From CAJXZP01 sp963974475 (GTDB taxonomy: Bacteria > Bacteroidota > Bacteroidia > Flavobacteriales_G > Salibacteraceae), in the NCBI GenBank assembly GCA_963974475.1, contig CAXBCR010000009.1, positions 51,373 to 115,372 of the forward strand: a stretch of DNA of 64,000 nt, read 5' to 3'. The position numbers were made by a program, and so were the translations under genes. The notes under the pieces were generated by a model, which was not told where the DNA came from, did no database searches, and saw only the letters and a program-made list of their open reading frames with translations. Shown in pieces: positions 16,265-23,754 of the stretch (position 1 is the stretch's first letter; each line of letters starts with the position of its first letter).

Positions 16265-16362
16265 TTCAATTTAATGTGGAGTTAAGTTGGAACCTATCAA
16301 ACCTAAACTAGAACAAAATCTATTCAACCCAAAAAAGGGAGCATATCTGCTCCCTTTTTTTT
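16265..16362 (+). ncRNA. Candidate small RNA 1 (~97 nt)
   Basis: Predicted transcript from just after the -7 box at 16260 to the terminator at 16331-16362. The body has no convincing open frame. It is A-rich, with weakly paired AGTT/AACT and TTG/CAA segments and two GGA trinucleotides (within GTGGAG and TTGGAAC). It shares ATTCAATTTAAT (16264-16275) with the second unit (16544-16555). Support is a full promoter plus a strong intrinsic terminator with no gene between. Confidence 0.55.
16331..16362 (+). terminator. Intrinsic terminator of candidate small RNA 1
   Basis: A perfect 13-bp stem (AAAAAAGGGAGCA / TGCTCCCTTTTTT) with a TATC loop ends in a T8 tract. Confidence 0.9.
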
Positions 16363-16394
16363 GCGGTTTATTCCAACTCATTTTCAATTTTATT

Positions 16395-16443
16395 TTTAGG
16401 GGATAGCCCCTATAGGAGCGACTTCAAACCATCACTATATTTG
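16395..16443 (+). promoter_or_regulatory. Palindrome-controlled promoter of candidate small RNA 2
   Basis: The second copy of the element: AGGGGATAGCCCCT (16398-16411), flanked by TTT and AT as in the first copy. It is followed after exactly 24 bp by the -7 box TATATTTG (16436-16443). The -33 TTG is replaced by TAG, so this promoter should depend more on an activator than the first one. Confidence 0.65.
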
Positions 16444-16447
16444 AAGC

Positions 16448-16575
16448 TGTTAAAACACAGCTAATTATTGATAGTAATCAGCTGATTTTAACAAATACTT
16501 GTCTTTTCCAATCATGTACCTCCCCTTCATAGCAATAGCAGAGATTCAATTTAATTATTGAGTCTCTTTTTTTTT
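16448..16575 (+). ncRNA. Candidate small RNA 2 (~125 nt), strongly structured
   Basis: The transcript would begin near 16448 and end at the terminator at 16540-16575. The 5' part forms a long hairpin: GTTAAAA and CAGCT (16449-16462) pair with AGCTG and TTTTAAC (16480-16492), with a small internal loop and a further ATTA/TAAT pairing inside. The middle is an unpaired pyrimidine-rich stretch containing ACCTCCCC (16518-16525), which resembles an anti-Shine-Dalgarno or C-rich seed. No open frame of note is present. Confidence 0.55.
16540..16575 (+). terminator. Intrinsic terminator of candidate small RNA 2
   Basis: An 11-bp stem (16540-16550 with 16557-16567, one G-U pair) and a 6-nt loop are followed by T8. 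Confidence 0.85.
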
Positions 16576-16603
16576 GAATTAATAAATAATAAGTATCAGC
16601 CAA

Positions 16604-16633
16604 TTGTTCATTCATCTAGGTTATGTATATTTG
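16604..16633 (+). promoter_or_regulatory. Consensus promoter of candidate small RNA 3
   Basis: TTG (16604-16606), a 19-nt spacer and TATATTTG (16626-16633) form an essentially perfect Bacteroidota housekeeping promoter (TTG-N19-TAnnTTTG). It has no copy of the AGGGGnTAGCCCCT palindrome. Confidence 0.7.
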
Positions 16634-16637
16634 TCAT

Positions 16638-16697
16638 GTGAAAATTCTCTTTCACCCATTTTAAAGCAGAAAAGGCCATCTTCGGATGGCTTTTTTT
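16638..16697 (+). ncRNA. Candidate small RNA 3 or leader transcript (~60 nt)
   Basis: From the expected start near 16638 the RNA would contain a first hairpin GTGAAA-N6-TTTCAC (16639-16656) and then the UUCG-capped terminator at 16675-16697. It has no open frame. It may be a stand-alone short RNA, or an attenuated leader of the DUF1573 gene at 16809, although that gene also has its own -7 box. Confidence 0.5.
16675..16697 (+). terminator. UUCG-capped intrinsic terminator
   Basis: GCCATC-TTCG-GATGGC followed by T7. The extra-stable UUCG tetraloop makes this a strong terminator. Confidence 0.9.
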
Positions 16698-16768
16698 GTG
16701 GCTAAAATTTAGCTTTTCCCTATCATGTTAATGATTTGTTATTAGCTTTTTATCGTCAAATATTTGGA

Positions 16769-16776
16769 TAAATTTG
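16769..16776 (+). promoter_or_regulatory. -7 promoter box for the DUF1573 gene
   Basis: TAAATTTG, 32 nt before the ATG at 16809; T-rich sequence lies at the -33 distance. Confidence 0.5.
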
Positions 16777-16808
16777 TGAAACGTTAAACCAACCAAAAAA
16801 ACATTATA

Positions 16809-17249
16809 ATGAGAAAAATTACATTAACATTAGGATTATTTTTAGCTTTTGCTTTCGGAGCAGTTGCACAACAAGTAGGAGGATCACAAATCGCTTTTGA
16901 AAAAGATGTACACGATTTTGGTAAAATCAAACAATATGGAAATGCTACAACTGAATTTTCATTTACCAATACAGGTGATGCCCCATTGATTATTTCTAAC
17001 TGTAAAGGATCATGTGGATGTACTGTTCCAACTTGGCCAAGAGAGCCTATCGCTCCTGGTGCTTCTGCAGTAATAAAAGTAAAATATGACTCAAAAAGAG
17101 TTGGTCCTATTAACAAGTCAGTGACTATTACTTCTAATGCAACCAATACACCAACTAAAGTAATTCGAATTACCGGAAATATTTCAGCTGCGCCAAAAGA
17201 CGCAACAACGCCTGTAAATAACAGCGGAGCTGCTCCAAAAGCGCTTTAA
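16809..17249 (+). CDS. Secreted DUF1573-domain protein
   Basis: A 146-residue exported protein. A signal peptide (cleavage near AVAQ, ~21) precedes a single Ig-like DUF1573 domain (~28-128) with the hallmark HDFGKIKQYG, FSFTNTGDAPLII and CKGSCGCTVP segments. The C-terminal tail is a Thr/Ala/Asn-rich linker. DUF1573 proteins are common in Bacteroidota envelopes and have no settled function. It has its own promoter and terminator, so it is probably monocistronic. Confidence 0.88.
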   Translation: MRKITLTLGLFLAFAFGAVAQQVGGSQIAFEKDVHDFGKIKQYGNATTEFSFTNTGDAPLIISNCKGSCGCTVPTWPREPIAPGASAVIKVKYDSKRVGPINKSVTITSNATNTPTKVIRITGNISAAPKDATTPVNNSGAAPKAL

Positions 17250-17270
17250 ATAGTTTACAAATTTTTAGGG

Positions 17271-17303
17271 AAGTCGTTTAATTCATTTTAAACGACTTTT
17301 TTT
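17271..17303 (+). terminator. Intrinsic terminator of the DUF1573 gene
   Basis: An 11-bp stem (AAGTCGTTTAA / TTAAACGACTT) with a 6-nt loop runs into a T tract. Confidence 0.88.
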
Positions 17304-17360
17304 ATGCCTAATAAGTCGTTTTTACCCTTCCATTTTATCAATAAATATTCTCAATGTGAT

Positions 17361-17368
17361 TAATTTTG
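17361..17368 (+). promoter_or_regulatory. -7 promoter box for the aminotransferase gene
   Basis: TAATTTTG lies 18 nt ahead of the ATG at 17387, predicting a short leader of about 12-15 nt. Confidence 0.45.
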
Positions 17369-17386
17369 CGCTCAAATTTTTAAGTA

Positions 17387-18580
17387 ATGCCAGCAATTTC
17401 AAAAATTGGCTCAGCGATGCCAGAATCGCCAATTCGAAAGTTAGTTCCATTTGCAGAAGAGGCTAAACAAAGAGGTGTAGAAGTTATTCATTTAAATATC
17501 GGTCAACCCGATATTATTACTCCTCAGGTAGCTTTGGATGCGATTCATAATAGTAAAATTGACGTTTTAGAATATAGCCATTCGGCAGGATTTGAATCTT
17601 ACCGTAAAGGGTTAGTATCCTATTACAAATCAGTAAATATTGAGGTCAATCATAATGAAATCATTGTTACTACAGGTGGTTCAGAAGCTTTGCTTTTTGG
17701 ATTTTTAAGTTGTTTCAATCCCGGTGATGAAGTCATTATTCCCGAACCATTTTATGCGAATTATAATGGATTTGCAACCGCAAGCGGAATAAAAGTTGTT
17801 CCTGTTACCTCTAGTATTGAAAATGGGTTTGCGCTTCCTGCGATAAGTGAGTTTGAAAAAATAATTACAAATAAAACGAAAGGAATTTTAATATGTAACC
17901 CAGGAAACCCAACGGGTTATTTGTATTCTAAGGAAGAATTGGAAGTGATTCGAGACATTGTGAAAAAACACGATTTGTTCTTGTTTGCCGATGAAGTATA
18001 TCGTGAATTTGTATATGATGATAAAGAACATTATTCGGTAATGAATCTGGAAGGTATTGACCAAAATACCATTTTGATTGATTCTGTATCCAAAAGATAT
18101 AGCATGTGTGGTGCTCGTATTGGAGCAATTATTTCTAAAAACAAAGAAGTAATGACTACGGCCATGAAGTTTGCACAAGCTAGATTAAGCCCTCCTACCT
18201 TCGCTCAAATTGCTTCGGAAGCAGCATTAAAAACTCCCGCTTCTTACTTTAAGGAAGTGAAAGAAGAGTATGTAGGTCGCAGAGATGTTTTGGTTAGCGC
18301 TTTAAATAATATAGAAGGGGTTATATGCCCTAATCCGGCTGGTGCATTTTACTGTGTTGCACAATTACCGGTTGAAGATGCTGACCATTTTTGCCAATGG
18401 ATGCTTTCGGAATTTAGTGCGCACGGAAAAACGGTGATGCTGGCTCCAGCTTCTGGATTCTACTCTACTCCAGGGCAAGGAAAAAATGAAGTTAGAATGG
18501 CGTATGTCCTCAAAAAAGAATTACTTGTTGAAGCGGCTCAAATTCTGGATATTGCTTTGAAAGCCTATAAAAACAGATAA
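17387..18580 (+). CDS. Class I/II PLP-dependent aminotransferase (aspartate aminotransferase-like)
   Basis: A 397-residue fold-type I aminotransferase with HLNIGQPD near the N-terminus, NPGNPTG (~168-174), DEVYREF (aspartate contacting PLP N1), and the Schiff-base lysine in DSVSKRYSMCGARIG (~234, with the phosphate-binding Arg following). It most resembles the AspC/Igamma group that transfers amino groups between amino acids and 2-oxoglutarate. The exact substrate is not readable from the sequence. Its own -7 box and a strong terminator make it a single-gene unit. Confidence 0.9.
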   Translation: MPAISKIGSAMPESPIRKLVPFAEEAKQRGVEVIHLNIGQPDIITPQVALDAIHNSKIDVLEYSHSAGFESYRKGLVSYYKSVNIEVNHNEIIVTTGGSEALLFGFLSCFNPGDEVIIPEPFYANYNGFATASGIKVVPVTSSIENGFALPAISEFEKIITNKTKGILICNPGNPTGYLYSKEELEVIRDIVKKHDLFLFADEVYREFVYDDKEHYSVMNLEGIDQNTILIDSVSKRYSMCGARIGAIISKNKEVMTTAMKFAQARLSPPTFAQIASEAALKTPASYFKEVKEEYVGRRDVLVSALNNIEGVICPNPAGAFYCVAQLPVEDADHFCQWMLSEFSAHGKTVMLAPASGFYSTPGQGKNEVRMAYVLKKELLVEAAQILDIALKAYKNR

Positions 18581-18596
18581 TTTAATATAAAATGCG

Positions 18597-18630
18597 AAAG
18601 CCCGAAGTACCATACTTCGGGCTTTTTTTT
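18597..18630 (+). terminator. Intrinsic terminator between convergent genes
   Basis: A 13-bp stem (AAAGCCCGAAGTA / TACTTCGGGCTTT) with a 3-nt loop is followed by additional T residues. It ends the aminotransferase transcript and lies just before the convergent DUF819 gene. Confidence 0.9.
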
Positions 18631-18663
18631 GCCTATAAATCTCGGAACTAAATGTAAATTTCG

Positions 18664-19926
18664 TTATAACCCACTCGCGGCTTCCATTAGCCATCCACTA
18701 ATCAAGGCGCCATAGGTTCCAAAAGCGTAACCAAGAACCGCCAACAATACTCCAACTGGTGCAAGAGAAGGATGAAAAGCAGCAGCCACAACCGGAGCAG
18801 ATGCTGCACCGCCAATATTTGCTTTACTACCTACCGCTAAAAAGAAATAGGGTGCTTTAATTAAATATCCTACAACTAGCAATAAAATAACATGAAATGC
18901 CATCCATACTCCACCTACTAAAAACAACCCTGGGTGAGACGCAATTTCACGAATATCCATTTTCATACCGATGGTAGCCACTAAAAAGTAGATGAATAAA
19001 CTTCCAATTTTGGATGCCCCTGCACCCTCAAATTTTCGTGCGTTTGTAAATGATAAAATTATACCGAATGTTGTGGCTAAAACAATTAACCAAAAGAAGT
19101 TGGACGTTAAACTGAATTTGGATAACCATGGTGCTTGTTCGGATAAATAAGGCACAATAACTCCTGCTAAAAAGTGCGCCAAACCTGTTGCTCCTAGTCC
19201 GAAAGCAAGAATGGTTGTAATATCTGTGAGGCTAGGAATACGTGCGTGTTTCATCGAAAATTCATGCATTTTCTTTTGCAAATGATCTACAGAAGATGAA
19301 TCTGCTTTAAAGAATTTATCAATTTCTTTATGCTTTCCCACACCCATCAATAAAACGGCCATCCAAATTTCCGCAACAATGACGTCTACAGTTATCATCA
19401 CAGAATACAAGGCATCTGAAGGTTTGAAAATTTCATACATAGCCGCTTGGTTTGCACCTCCGCCAATCCACGAACCTGCTACGGTGGTTAACCCTCTCCA
19501 AACGGCTTCAGGACCAGTTCCGCCCACCAAATCGGGTGCGAAATAAGATATGATTAAAATTGCCAACGGCCCGCCAATCACTACCCCAACGGTTCCAGTG
19601 AAAAACATTATAAGCGCTTTGGGTCCTAATTTAAACACCTCTTTGAGATCGATACTCAAGGTTAACAACACCAAACTGGCCGGTAAAAAATAACGAGATG
19701 CCACAAAATAAAGATTGGACTGAGTAGGATCCACCACTCCAAATGTGGTTAATAAAGAGGGTACAAAGTAACACATCAGCAACATGGGAAAGAATTTATA
19801 AAACCCTTTCAAATACTTATTTGAGCTTTCAGCTGTGGTGAAAACTACCGCCAAAATGGTTAGTAAAATCCCAACAACCACTGCATCATTGGTAATTAAT
19901 GCGGTACTTATTTGTTCTTCGTGCAT
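18664..19926 (-). CDS. DUF819-family multi-spanning membrane protein
   Basis: A 420-residue inner-membrane protein with about ten hydrophobic helices, glycine-rich re-entrant-like segments (GSWIGGGANQAAMYEI near 160; GSKANIGGAASAPVVAAAF near 368) and a short soluble loop (~215-245). The fold is typical of DUF819, whose pseudo-symmetric halves resemble carboxylate or sodium-coupled transporters. The substrate is unknown. It is the downstream gene of a pair with the DUF1801 gene (20-nt gap). Confidence 0.85.
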   Translation of the reverse strand: MHEEQISTALITNDAVVVGILLTILAVVFTTAESSNKYLKGFYKFFPMLLMCYFVPSLLTTFGVVDPTQSNLYFVASRYFLPASLVLLTLSIDLKEVFKLGPKALIMFFTGTVGVVIGGPLAILIISYFAPDLVGGTGPEAVWRGLTTVAGSWIGGGANQAAMYEIFKPSDALYSVMITVDVIVAEIWMAVLLMGVGKHKEIDKFFKADSSSVDHLQKKMHEFSMKHARIPSLTDITTILAFGLGATGLAHFLAGVIVPYLSEQAPWLSKFSLTSNFFWLIVLATTFGIILSFTNARKFEGAGASKIGSLFIYFLVATIGMKMDIREIASHPGLFLVGGVWMAFHVILLLVVGYLIKAPYFFLAVGSKANIGGAASAPVVAAAFHPSLAPVGVLLAVLGYAFGTYGALISGWLMEAASGL

Positions 19927-19946
19927 ATATTATATTATAAGATTGT

Positions 19947-20402
19947 TTATTTATTTAATTGAGTTTGATAAATTTCCACCCATTTTTCCGGAGTCATTCG
20001 AGCCACTAATTCTCCAATTAACCCATAAGGAATAGTTTCGATTTTTTTAAAGCGAATACAGCTTTTACCCATATCCAATTTAGTATTAACGTAGGATGGA
20101 TACTCCGCTACAAACCACTCTAATAATTCGGGAAATGCATAAATTCCCATATGGTATAATGCCACAAAATTTTTCTGCGAGGCAATATTTATAAATGGCA
20201 ATGGTAATTCTGGAGTTACATGATATCCCGCAGGATAAATAGACTTAGGGACCACGTAACCTATCATATTATAAATCATAACCTCTTCAAAACCTTTGGG
20301 TAAATTGGTTTGAATAACGTCTCTTAATTTAGAAATGGCAGCCGCTCTTTCTGCTGGTAATTTTGAAATATATTCTTCCGGAGTTTTTGCTTCAATTTTC
20401 AT
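19947..20402 (-). CDS. DUF1801 (YdhG-like) protein
   Basis: A 151-residue cytosolic protein of the DUF1801 family: the PEEYISKLPAERAAAISKLRDVI start, the GFEEVMIYNMIGYVVP segment, a YPAGYH...PLPFINIASQKNFVALYHMGIYA core and the GKSCIRFKK C-terminal region. Members are small iron-chaperone-like (frataxin-fold) or uncharacterised proteins. The gene is co-directional with and 20 nt upstream of the DUF819 gene. Confidence 0.85.
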   Translation of the reverse strand: MKIEAKTPEEYISKLPAERAAAISKLRDVIQTNLPKGFEEVMIYNMIGYVVPKSIYPAGYHVTPELPLPFINIASQKNFVALYHMGIYAFPELLEWFVAEYPSYVNTKLDMGKSCIRFKKIETIPYGLIGELVARMTPEKWVEIYQTQLNK

Positions 20403-20486
20403 TCATCAATTCATTATGGCAGACAAGGATACACTTTGGCAATCAAATAAGCAAGTATGTTTTGCTATCAAGAGTTATGATACGGC

Positions 20487-21554
20487 CTAATTTAAAATGG
20501 ATACTTCCGGAAACATTTGGCTAATTTCTATCAATTCCATTTCGCGCTTCTGTATAACTTTCAAATAAGTAACCGCATCTTTCATTTTATATTTAGAGAT
20601 ACAAAGAGATGCCCATTCTTTTGCTAATTTAAAATCGCCAATAATTTCATTCGCCAAAATCAAATTATAAGTCGCTTTTGCGGCCAAGCTATGGTTATTG
20701 GAAGTTGCAATCAAATACCAATTATCGGTAGCTTCTTTCCAATTTCCATTTTTTGCCATTAGATAGGCCTCTTTCATTTGACTGGAACCGGAAATGTAAA
20801 TTTTTCTTTGTTGCGTTTCCCATTGAGGGCTAATTTGATGGGCGTAATTACGACCCAATTTCCGAGCTGCCTGAATCAACACATTATTTGGGTTTACCAT
20901 TTTGGCATTCAATTCATAAGGAGTGGAACCGCTTGCTTGTAAAGAAACCTGCGTACCTAAATCACGTTCGTCATCCAGCATACTTTTTTCATTATCACAT
21001 ACATAGATTCTAAAAAACATTCGCATGTAAACACTTTGTTCTCCATCAAAATAAGGAATTCTAACCGTTCCATGATTACGCTCCACGGGAGTAGAATAGC
21101 GCACTTCACTGTCTGTGTCGATATCTGCACTATATCCTTCTATCCCACCAAAGGCATCTACTTTCAATGATTTACACACCTGATTAATCACAGTAATAGG
21201 TAATGGCAATTTACCAAAGCCACCATTTTTCGGGATATAATTCAAACTTGTATCAAATGCTGTAAAATATTGATTTTCATTCAGTCTAATCACTAATTCA
21301 TTCAAAGTTTCTTGAACCAAATAGTCACTAACCCCATTATACTGGGCCACAACGGTTCCGTTAAGATATTGAACGGTTTGAGCATCGGAAACGCCTACTC
21401 TATTAATAAACGCGACCTTTTTTAAAGGTACAGAAATAGTCAACTCAGGAGGTCTTAAAACCTCAATTCCAATTTTGGTAGCAGCGCAACTGTTTAATAA
21501 AAGTATGATTAAAACACCGTTTAAACAGCTTTTTACAATCGGTTTAATTGCCAT
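20487..21554 (-). CDS. DUF6340-type lipoprotein
   Basis: A 355-residue predicted lipoprotein with lipobox Cys23 (LLLNSCAATK). The opening (IGIEVLRPPELTISVPLKKVAFINR) and the later helical repeats (~250-350, AYLMAKNGNWKEATDNWYLIATSNNHSLAAKATYNLILANEI) fit the Bacteroidota DUF6340 family, with TPR-like C-terminal helices. The start overlaps the end of accC by 22 nt, indicating translational coupling, although no functional link to carboxylation is evident. Confidence 0.75.
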   Translation of the reverse strand: MAIKPIVKSCLNGVLIILLLNSCAATKIGIEVLRPPELTISVPLKKVAFINRVGVSDAQTVQYLNGTVVAQYNGVSDYLVQETLNELVIRLNENQYFTAFDTSLNYIPKNGGFGKLPLPITVINQVCKSLKVDAFGGIEGYSADIDTDSEVRYSTPVERNHGTVRIPYFDGEQSVYMRMFFRIYVCDNEKSMLDDERDLGTQVSLQASGSTPYELNAKMVNPNNVLIQAARKLGRNYAHQISPQWETQQRKIYISGSSQMKEAYLMAKNGNWKEATDNWYLIATSNNHSLAAKATYNLILANEIIGDFKLAKEWASLCISKYKMKDAVTYLKVIQKREMELIEISQMFPEVSILN

Positions 21555-23008
21555 GCCGTTTGTGTTTCATGCGTAGAACCCACTGCTAATCTTCCTTTAC
21601 GTTGCGCAGTTAATTGCGCACCAAGAATGGCAGCTAATTCTTCTTCCTCTGGCTTGGAATAACGGAAGTTTTTAGGGTCAAAATGCTTATTGACAAAGTG
21701 CGTATCAAAGTCACCCGATCTAAATGCTTCATGATTAATGGCATATCTACAAAAACTCAAAGTGGTCTCTACCCCATTTATTTTATATTCATCAATGGCA
21801 TTAATCATTTTAGTAATTGCCTCGGCACGAGTAGGTGCCCAAACTATTAATTTTGAAATCATTGGGTCATAATAAATTGGAATTTGCATTCCTTCTTCCA
21901 TGGAATCATCCACGCGTATTCCATCGCCTACTGGAAGACGATAGGTAGCTAATTTACCAATATCTGGAAGAAAATTATTTTCTGGATCTTCGGCATATAC
22001 CCGCACTTCAATAGAATGACCATTAATTTTCAAATCTTCTTGGGTAAAGCTAAGTTTCTCTCCACGAGCCACTTTTATTTGTTCCTCCACTAAATCCAGT
22101 CCTACAATCCATTCTGAAACTGGATGTTCCACTTGTAGTCGGGTGTTCATTTCCAAGAAGTAATAATTCCCATTATCGTACAAGAATTCTACTGTTCCTG
22201 CTCCCCAATAATCACATGCTCTTGCCACTTCACAGGCGCACTTACCCATTTCCTCTCGCAATTCTGGAGATAAAACGGATGAAGGTGCTTCTTCAATTAC
22301 CTTTTGATGCCTTCTTTGAATAGAGCAATCTCGTTCAAAAAGATGAACCACATTTCCATGTTGATCACTTAGCACCTGAATTTCAATGTGACGTGGTGAT
22401 TCTACATATTTCTCAATAAACACCGAACCATCACCAAAGGCCGATTTAGCCTCATTAGTGGCTAATTTTATTTGCTCTTCTAATTCGGATTCTTCGTGAA
22501 CAATACGCATTCCCTTACCTCCACCACCTGCAGCAGCTTTAATCAATATAGGGAATCCAATTTCTTTTGCAATACCAGTTACTTCAGATGGATTTTCGAT
22601 AGCCTCATCCGTTCCCGGCACCATTGGAATGTTATAATTTTTAACAGCTGCTTTGGCTGCTAATTTATCGCCCATCATCGCCATAGATTTTGGCAAAGGA
22701 CCGATAAATTTAATTCCGGCATCGGTTACTTTTTGGGCGAAACTTCCGTTTTCTGATAAAAAACCATATCCTGGGTGAATTCCTTCTACTCCTAATTCTA
22801 ACGCTTTTTCAATGATATAATCACCTCTCAAATAAGATTCGGAAGATGGCGGTGGCCCTACACAAATTGCTTCATCAGCAAATTTCACAAATAATGAATC
22901 TTTATCAGCTTCTGAATAAATAGCAACGGTAGAAATTCCCATTTTTTTACATGAACGCATAATACGCAACGCAATTTCACCTCTATTAGCAATCAATATT
23001 TTTTTCAT
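21533..23008 (-). CDS. accC: Biotin carboxylase subunit of acyl-CoA carboxylase
   Basis: A 491-residue ATP-grasp enzyme that carboxylates biotin on a carrier protein, supplying carboxybiotin for acetyl- or propionyl-CoA carboxylase. It has the KKILIANRGEIALRI start, the glycine-rich ATP loop AAAGGGGKGM (~165), the metal-ligand segment FLEMNTRLQVEHPVSE (~285) and a C-terminal extension typical of Bacteroidota and propionyl-CoA carboxylases. I use the ATG at 23008 because it directly precedes the conserved N-terminus and the upstream ATG (23032) lies inside the -7 box at 23032-23039. No accB or transcarboxylase gene is adjacent, so which complex it serves is open. Confidence 0.93.
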   Translation of the reverse strand: MKKILIANRGEIALRIMRSCKKMGISTVAIYSEADKDSLFVKFADEAICVGPPPSSESYLRGDYIIEKALELGVEGIHPGYGFLSENGSFAQKVTDAGIKFIGPLPKSMAMMGDKLAAKAAVKNYNIPMVPGTDEAIENPSEVTGIAKEIGFPILIKAAAGGGGKGMRIVHEESELEEQIKLATNEAKSAFGDGSVFIEKYVESPRHIEIQVLSDQHGNVVHLFERDCSIQRRHQKVIEEAPSSVLSPELREEMGKCACEVARACDYWGAGTVEFLYDNGNYYFLEMNTRLQVEHPVSEWIVGLDLVEEQIKVARGEKLSFTQEDLKINGHSIEVRVYAEDPENNFLPDIGKLATYRLPVGDGIRVDDSMEEGMQIPIYYDPMISKLIVWAPTRAEAITKMINAIDEYKINGVETTLSFCRYAINHEAFRSGDFDTHFVNKHFDPKNFRYSKPEEEELAAILGAQLTAQRKGRLAVGSTHETQTAWQLNRL

Positions 23009-23031
23009 ATTCCAAACGTTTGAACGAGTCA

Positions 23032-23039
23032 CAAATTTA
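23032..23039 (-). promoter_or_regulatory. -7 promoter box for accC
   Basis: TAAATTTG on the minus strand, 23 nt ahead of the ATG at 23008. It helps exclude the upstream ATG at 23032 as the start. Confidence 0.5.
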
Positions 23040-23084
23040 GTTTTTGTGAGAGGTTATAGGTAGTAAATTAATGACTTTTTAAAT

Positions 23085-23594
23085 TTAAGCGAATTTCTGC
23101 AACTCCCTTTCAAAGGCCTCATTATTAAACCATTTTTGTTCATAGCTTTCGTCAACTATTCTTTCTAATCTCGAGAGAAAACTAGCAACCAACTGATTGT
23201 CTTTTACATAAGCGACTACCTCACGAAAAGAATTTAGCATACTTACATAAAAGGCATCTTGTCTAATTCTTTTTTCGGCAGAATATACCTGTGCAATTTC
23301 AATATTAAACAACATCAAGTCGGCAATAATTTCGGGTTGGACTTCAATCTTTTTAAAATGCTTTATCAATTTATGCGCAACTGACCTTCGCATTTTGGCT
23401 TTACGCACATGGAGATTATACTCTTTCGTGATTTTAAGTTTTGCCTCTTCTAAAATCTTGTCCTCTTTGGGATTAAACGCAAAATCGTAAAATACTTTGA
23501 CCTCCTTAAAACGGGTATACAAATCCAGAATTTGCTCCTGCATTTGCGATTTGGTCAGGTTGTCTAAATAATTTTTTAAATCTCTTTTGCTCAT
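23085..23594 (-). CDS. DUF6155 family protein
   Basis: A 169-residue soluble, highly helical, charged protein. The start MSKRDLKNYLDNLTKSQMQEQILDLYTRF and the following FNPKED segment match my memory of the Bacteroidota DUF6155 family; no biochemical role is known. The start codon is only 5 nt downstream of a minus-strand -7 box (TACCTTTG), so the mRNA is probably leaderless. It lies upstream of accC but has its own promoter, and so does accC. Confidence 0.75.
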   Translation of the reverse strand: MSKRDLKNYLDNLTKSQMQEQILDLYTRFKEVKVFYDFAFNPKEDKILEEAKLKITKEYNLHVRKAKMRRSVAHKLIKHFKKIEVQPEIIADLMLFNIEIAQVYSAEKRIRQDAFYVSMLNSFREVVAYVKDNQLVASFLSRLERIVDESYEQKWFNNEAFERELQKFA

Positions 23595-23599
23595 CGATT

Positions 23600-23607
23600 C
23601 AAAGGTA
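23600..23607 (-). promoter_or_regulatory. -7 box immediately before the DUF6155 start (leaderless)
   Basis: TACCTTTG on the minus strand, followed by AATCG and then ATG. The expected transcription start coincides with the start codon. Confidence 0.5.
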
Positions 23608-23754
23608 TTTTTTTAGTTAGGATCTATAAAAAGAAAATTCCACTTTTTAATCAAAATTAAATTTTGCAAATACCAACCTAACCTATCTATAATTTCATTC
23701 GTGTTATAATTTGAACGTTCATTCCAAATTTTATTAATTATTAAACCAATAATC

